A stretch of 64,000 nt of DNA from NCBI GenBank assembly GCA_943787435.1, contig CALSMK010000021.1, positions 107,325 to 171,324 of the forward strand. Direction: 5' to 3'. Positions within the stretch are counted from its first letter, which is position 1. Each line of letters opens with the position of its first letter. A model generated the notes under the pieces. The model ran no database searches and was not told where the DNA came from. It saw only the letters and a program-made list of their open reading frames with translations. Made by a program: the position numbers and the translations under genes. Positions 59,795 to 64,000 of the stretch are shown here, piece after piece. The stretch is from an uncultured Flavobacteriales bacterium. GTDB taxonomy: Bacteria > Bacteroidota > Bacteroidia > Flavobacteriales_D > Sanyastnellaceae.

Positions 59795-59944
59795 TGCTCA
59801 ATGGGTTTGCCCCTCCAGCCATTCGTTGAGCCAGCCCGGAAGGCGCAGCCACTGAGAGCAGGACCTCGTTCGGGTAAAGACGGAGACCGGGACCGCTGCC
59901 ATTCAAGTGTAGGTGGTCCGCTGATTTTCGTTTTGAACACCTCT

Positions 59945-59980
59945 GAGAAAAGCCGGCGTTTTTTTGCGCGGGCTTTTTCA
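59945..59980. terminator. Putative intrinsic terminator
   Basis: GAGAAAAGCCGGCG-TTTTTTT-GCGCGGGCTTTTTC imperfect inverted repeat with T-rich ends. Confidence 0.4.
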
Positions 59981-60073
59981 TTTCCCGCGCATCCAATTGG
60001 GCATCTAAAAAGAATGACAAAGCGCACCGTTTCTGGTGGTGTAAAACCAAACGGCACGCCTATTTTTCGTCCA

Positions 60074-61217
60074 ATGAACATCCTGCCCCAAACCGCCCTG
60101 GCGCTGCTTTTTTCTTTCGGGGGTATGCTGGCCAGCGATGGCGCAGCAAGAGAGCGATTCTACGGGGTTCATTCGGCGGTATCTCAACCGCATGATGGGC
60201 GAGGGGCAAGACCCTGCGGCACCGAAGTGGATCCACTATCCGGTGGTCGCCTACTCCCCCGAAACGAGCTGGGAGCTTGGGGTCTCGAGCCTCCTTGTGT
60301 ACTCAGCCAACCGCGATCTGAACAACCGGTTGAGCGAGCTCAAGGCCTTCACCTTCTACACGTTGGAAAACCAATACGGCCTGTGGCTCGACCACACGGT
60401 CTACACGGATCAGAACGAGTGGTTCATATACGGGCGCGCACGTTATCAGAGCTTCCCTCTGTACTACTACGGCATCGGCCGCGACGCTCCCGAGGAAGTG
60501 CAGAGCGTCATCGATGGCGAGTACATCCTGCTTCGGGAGCGGTTCCTGCGCCAAACCTGGCCGTCGCTGTATGTGGGGTTGGAGCTGGACTACCAGGCGC
60601 TGAACCGCATCGATTATGTGGACTCCGCAGTGGACTTCGTCCAACCAACCGTGGGCACCAATGGGTCGCGCAACCTCGGCATTGGATTGGGCGTGCTGTA
60701 CGACAACATCCACAACGCCATGAACCCGCGCAAGGGCCTTTACAGCGAGTGGGCCTTCCTGCGCTATGGGACAGGCAGTGAATTCAACTTCACCTCCTAC
60801 ATCGTCGACAACCGGATTTACAGGCCACTTCGGGAAAACACGGTTCTCGCTGCCCAGCTTTACGGCCAGTTCACTGCGGGCGAAGCGCCGTTCAACATGC
60901 TGAGCCAAATGGGGGGTGAGAGCCTCATGCGCGGCTACTACCTCGGCCGCTACCGCGACCAAAACCTGCTCGCTGCCCAGGTCGAGTACCGCATCCTTCC
61001 GTTCTCCTTCTCGAAGCGCGTCGGCGCCAGTGCCTTCCTCGCGGCGGGCCAGGTCTGCGGCGACGACCACGCGTTCTCATGGAAGGAATTTCTGCCCACC
61101 GGCGGGGCGGGCCTCCGCTTCCTCATCTTCCCCGAGAAGGACATCTACACGCGCCTCGATGTCGCCTACACCCGCGAGGGGCGCGGCATCTACTTTTTCA
61201 TCGGCGAGGCCTTCTGA
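60074..61217 (+). CDS. BamA/TamA-like (surface antigen D15 type) outer-membrane beta-barrel protein; frameshift near the signal peptide
   Basis: ORF 60138-61217: 'YGIGRDAPEE...', 'RNLGIGLGVLYDNIHNAMNPRKGLYSEWAFLRYG', 'SLMRGYYLGRYRDQNLLAAQVEYRILPF', 'GGAGLRFLIFPEKDIYTRLDVAYTREGRGIYFFIGEAF*'. A signal peptide 'MNILPQTALALLFSFGGMLASDGA' at 60074 is in another frame. Confidence 0.75.
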
Positions 61218-61280
61218 ATCCCCAGCCGGCTTTCGAAGGGGTGATTCGTCAGGGGCTGCGCAGGATGAAGTGACCCTCGA

Positions 61281-61644
61281 TTATTCAGCCCAGAACTTGA
61301 GTTGTTGGAAGGCTCCGCCGCCCTGGTGTGCGTTCATGAGGTAGACTTGGTTGCACCCGTTGAAATCGATGGATTGCCCGGCCTGCATGGGGCGGTCCAA
61401 AACAACCTTGCCAGAAGTTTCGAAGAGCCGAATCCTACAATTCTCGAGGGCTGTGAATCGGTCACCATTCCACTGCACAAGCTCCTTTTGCAGGTCTGGA
61501 GCGGACACCGAGGCCGTGGTGCCACAGAATTGGCTCCAGAAGTTCCACATTTCGACAGCACTGGTGATGTCCATGTTGCCCCAGGTGCCAAACCAATCGT
61601 GGCCACCGCCGTTGACGCGGTACACGCGCGCCTCGTAGCCATCG
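61281..61644 (-). pseudogene. Duplicated C-terminal fragment of the PHB-depolymerase-like esterase
   Basis: Colinear, gapless match (offset 1506 bp) to 62787-63150; 'DGYEARVYRVNGGGHDWFGTWGNMDITSAVEMWNFWSQFCGTTASVSAPDLQKELVQWNGDRFTALE'. Confidence 0.85.
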
Positions 61645-61823
61645 GCACGGGCTTTAACGACGGGGGATTCCCCGATGGTGAAACCCGTGCCGATGGCTTC
61701 CGGCCCCAGAAGGGCGGCTTCAAAAAAGGAGGGGTAGGCAAGGGTGGCTTCAAAAAAGGCGGCTTCAAGAAAGGCGGACCTGGCGGCGGTGGCTTCAGCA
61801 AGCCCGGCAAGCGCAAGTATTAA
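61645..61823 (+). pseudogene. Orphan 3' end of a second DEAD-box helicase (KGG-rich tail)
   Basis: 'GTGFNDGGFPDGETRADGFRPQKGGFKKGGVGKGGFKKGGFKKGGPGGGGFSKPGKRKY*' parallels 'DTGFNDGGFGHGGTRADDFRPSKGGFKK...SYGKPGKGKY*' at the end of 57417-59159. Confidence 0.8.
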
Positions 61824-61900
61824 TGTTAAAGCGGCGCAAGGGCGCCTAGGCGGTACAATAATCGCCACAAGGGCGGGGTTGGAAATACAAACCCCCTGCT

Positions 61901-62761
61901 TTGATGTTTGTATTGATCCTCTCTACCTGTTCCCTCGCGTGCAGCCCCACAACGCCCCCCGACACCTTGGATTTCATCGATGCGGTGAAACGCGGATGGA
62001 CCTACACGGCCACGGAGGGCCGGCTGGATATGGGCGGACCGCTTGCACTCAGCGTCACCAGTGCAGGCGCTGATGTGCACCTGCTGATCGACGCCGGCAC
62101 CACATTCCTTGGTCCGGACGACATCCAACCGGCCGTCATCACAGAGGATATGTTGGTGTTCGTCCCGGCGGGTTCTACTGAAGAACTGCTGCTGCCAAGT
62201 GCGTGTGGATCGGCAGATGCCATGGGCGCCAGTGAAGGGATGGTGTATGATGCCGGGGTCAGCAAGTTGTCCGACGAGTTGGGCCAGGTGCTCGACCGCA
62301 TCAACGCTGAATTGAGCCCAATGGACAACACGGCGCAGGAGGTCATCTGGGTGTATACCGATGACCATGATTTCTCCTCTGTATTTGTACCGGCTGCCGA
62401 GGAGCGCACCCTGCTCAACATCTTCGAGGAAGAGGTGGAAGGCTTTGAAGACCCTGGCTATGCGGTGCGCTACAGGGAGCCCGATCCGGACGAGGGCACC
62501 CGTTTCTCAGGGGAGGCCATGGAGGCACGGTGCTCCTTTCCTGTGGACGCCCCGCGCGCCATGGATTGCAGGGTGGTCTTGGAGCAGCCCGATGGCGAAA
62601 CGTTCACGCTGATCGACGACCTGGATGTCGGGTCTGGTTTCCGCATCTATACCCTGACCGTAGGGCTGGAAGGTTATCCCCCTGGAACGTACCAAATGCG
62701 CCTGGAGGGCAAGCGCTTCGGCAATGTGATCGTCTCCCGCGAAATGCGCCTGCAAGGGTAG
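61901..62761 (+). CDS. Hypothetical lipoprotein
   Basis: 286-aa ORF with 'MMFVLILSTCSLACSPTTPPD' lipoprotein-like start; no domain recognised. Confidence 0.6.
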   Translation: MMFVLILSTCSLACSPTTPPDTLDFIDAVKRGWTYTATEGRLDMGGPLALSVTSAGADVHLLIDAGTTFLGPDDIQPAVITEDMLVFVPAGSTEELLLPSACGSADAMGASEGMVYDAGVSKLSDELGQVLDRINAELSPMDNTAQEVIWVYTDDHDFSSVFVPAAEERTLLNIFEEEVEGFEDPGYAVRYREPDPDEGTRFSGEAMEARCSFPVDAPRAMDCRVVLEQPDGETFTLIDDLDVGSGFRIYTLTVGLEGYPPGTYQMRLEGKRFGNVIVSREMRLQG

Positions 62762-62786
62762 GAGCAGCGCCTGAAAGTGGCCCTGG

Positions 62787-64000
62787 TTATTCGGCCCAGA
62801 CTTTGAGTTGTTGGAATGCGCCGCCGCGCTGGTGTGCGTTCATCAGGTAGACCTGGTTGCACCCCTGGAAATCGATGGATTGGCCGGCCTGCATGGGGCG
62901 GTCCAATACGACCTTTCCAGAAGTTTCAAAGAGCCGAATCCGGCATTGCTCCAGGGCCGTAAACCGGTCACCATTCCATTGCACGAGCTCCTTTTGTAGG
63001 TCTGGTGCGGACACCGAGGCCGTGGTGCCACAGAATTGGCTCCAGAAGTTCCACATTTCGACAGCACTGGTGATGTCCATGTTGCCCCAGGTGCCAAACC
63101 AATCGTGGCCACCGCCGTTGACGCGGTACACGCGCGCCTCGTAGCCATCGTCACCTCCGGAGTGCGTGATGAGGTCGACCGTACTGTTGTCGTTCATGTT
63201 GATGTTGGGCAAGGCTTCTTCGGTCACCTCGGTGCAATTGTTCCACTCGGCCCATGTGGCCACCACGGTCTCGACACCGGGGTTGCCACCCCAGTTTCCG
63301 GCGTCGTTGGGATTGCCATAGTAGGACACGGTGTTGTCGGCCGTGCCATGCAGGTGCACCACAGGAACGGGCTGGCTGGGGTTGCATGTGGACCAGTCAT
63401 TGCCTCCGATTTGCCCCCCTACAGAGCCAATGCCCCGAAAAGTCTGGGCATTGCTGCAAGCCAGCGAATAGCTCATGTACCCGCCATTGGAATAACCACA
63501 GCTGTATGTGCACGCGGGGTCGTGTCCGTGGGTCTGCTGGATGTACGACGCGAGTTGGGTCAAGAACGCATGGTCGTTGACATTGGAGAAGTTGAAGTTG
63601 GCGTTCCAGTGGTTGGTTCCGCCACCATCAGGTGATCCTTGGGGAAAGACCACGCCAAAGCCCTCCTCGTCTGCCAATTCTTTGAACCCGCTAAACGACA
63701 ACATCCCCAGTGCATCACCGGTGTAGCCGTGCAACACAAAGATCAAGGGGGCCCCGGGTTGCATGTTGGCCGGCGAATAGTAGAGGTAGGTTCGGGGGTA
63801 TTCGGTATTGCCCACCTGATAGTTGAAGGTTTCGATTTCCGTGCAAGTCCCATCGTCATAGGTGGCACCTTCCACGTAATTGATCGCTTCTGGATTGGTG
63901 CACCCCCCCAATTCGAACGTACACGCCACATCGCCAATGGTAAACGGCAAGTAGGCGAAGAACCCTTCGTCTATGGTGAATGCTCCTTCAAAGCCATCCA
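62787..64000 (-). CDS. PHB depolymerase/LpqC-like alpha/beta-hydrolase esterase with C-terminal sorting domain; N-terminus beyond the window
   Basis: 'RTYLYYSPANMQPGAPLIFVLHGYTGDALGMLSFSGFKELADEEGFGVVFPQG', 'CGYSNGGYMSYSLACSNAQTFRGIGSVGG', 'VVHLHGTADNTVSYYG', 'NGGGHDWFG'. The frame is open past 63950 to the window edge ('DGFEGAFTIDEGFFAYLPFTIGDVACTFELGGC'). Confidence 0.85.
   Translation of the reverse strand, partial: DGFEGAFTIDEGFFAYLPFTIGDVACTFELGGCTNPEAINYVEGATYDDGTCTEIETFNYQVGNTEYPRTYLYYSPANMQPGAPLIFVLHGYTGDALGMLSFSGFKELADEEGFGVVFPQGSPDGGGTNHWNANFNFSNVNDHAFLTQLASYIQQTHGHDPACTYSCGYSNGGYMSYSLACSNAQTFRGIGSVGGQIGGNDWSTCNPSQPVPVVHLHGTADNTVSYYGNPNDAGNWGGNPGVETVVATWAEWNNCTEVTEEALPNINMNDNSTVDLITHSGGDDGYEARVYRVNGGGHDWFGTWGNMDITSAVEMWNFWSQFCGTTASVSAPDLQKELVQWNGDRFTALEQCRIRLFETSGKVVLDRPMQAGQSIDFQGCNQVYLMNAHQRGGAFQQLKVWAE

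Noticed and set aside
61281-61868. 195-aa minus ORF with an Ala/Glu-rich N-terminus
   Set aside because: The N-terminal third is antisense to the KGG helicase tail; only the C-terminal part (61281-61644) is a real duplicated fragment.
1-64000. Mobile elements, phage genes, toxin-antitoxin or known defence systems
   Set aside because: No transposase, integrase, terminase, restriction-modification, cas or toxin-antitoxin signature was seen in any frame read.

Overview
This 64-kb window is a Bacteroidota-type chromosome segment of fairly high GC. The marks are type IX secretion (T9SS) C-terminal domains of both type A and type B, TACTTTCG-like promoter motifs, and a DUF4494 protein. I saw no phage, transposon, rRNA or CRISPR. 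Housekeeping genes include amt (left edge), tRNA-Lys and tRNA-Leu, an SMUBP2-like helicase, pcm, Sua5/YrdC, DksA/TraR-like, fsa/tal, aroK, a PyrR-like PRTase, rlmD, a DASS/SLC13 transporter and a DEAD-box helicase. Most of the rest encodes a large secretome: metalloproteases (M12-like, M43, M14), endonuclease I, LVIVD/choice-of-anchor-B domains, purple acid phosphatase-like, L-type lectin, di-haem peroxidase and a PHB-depolymerase-like esterase. The main discovery candidate is a set of five very large or multidomain secreted proteins. They are mosaics of the same exchangeable modules and all end, exactly at the stop codon, in a twin EF-hand/dockerin-like Cys-containing module that appears to replace the usual T9SS C-terminal domain. 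Several carry Ca-binding-type Asp/Cys repeats, including a 186-bp (62-aa) tandem array with a 558-bp higher-order period. Many genes, including conserved ones, are broken by single-base frameshifts, so consensus errors in the assembly must be excluded before any pseudogene claim. A chimeric junction at 61644/61645 fuses a duplicated esterase 3' end tail-to-tail with the orphan 3' end of a second DEAD-box helicase.
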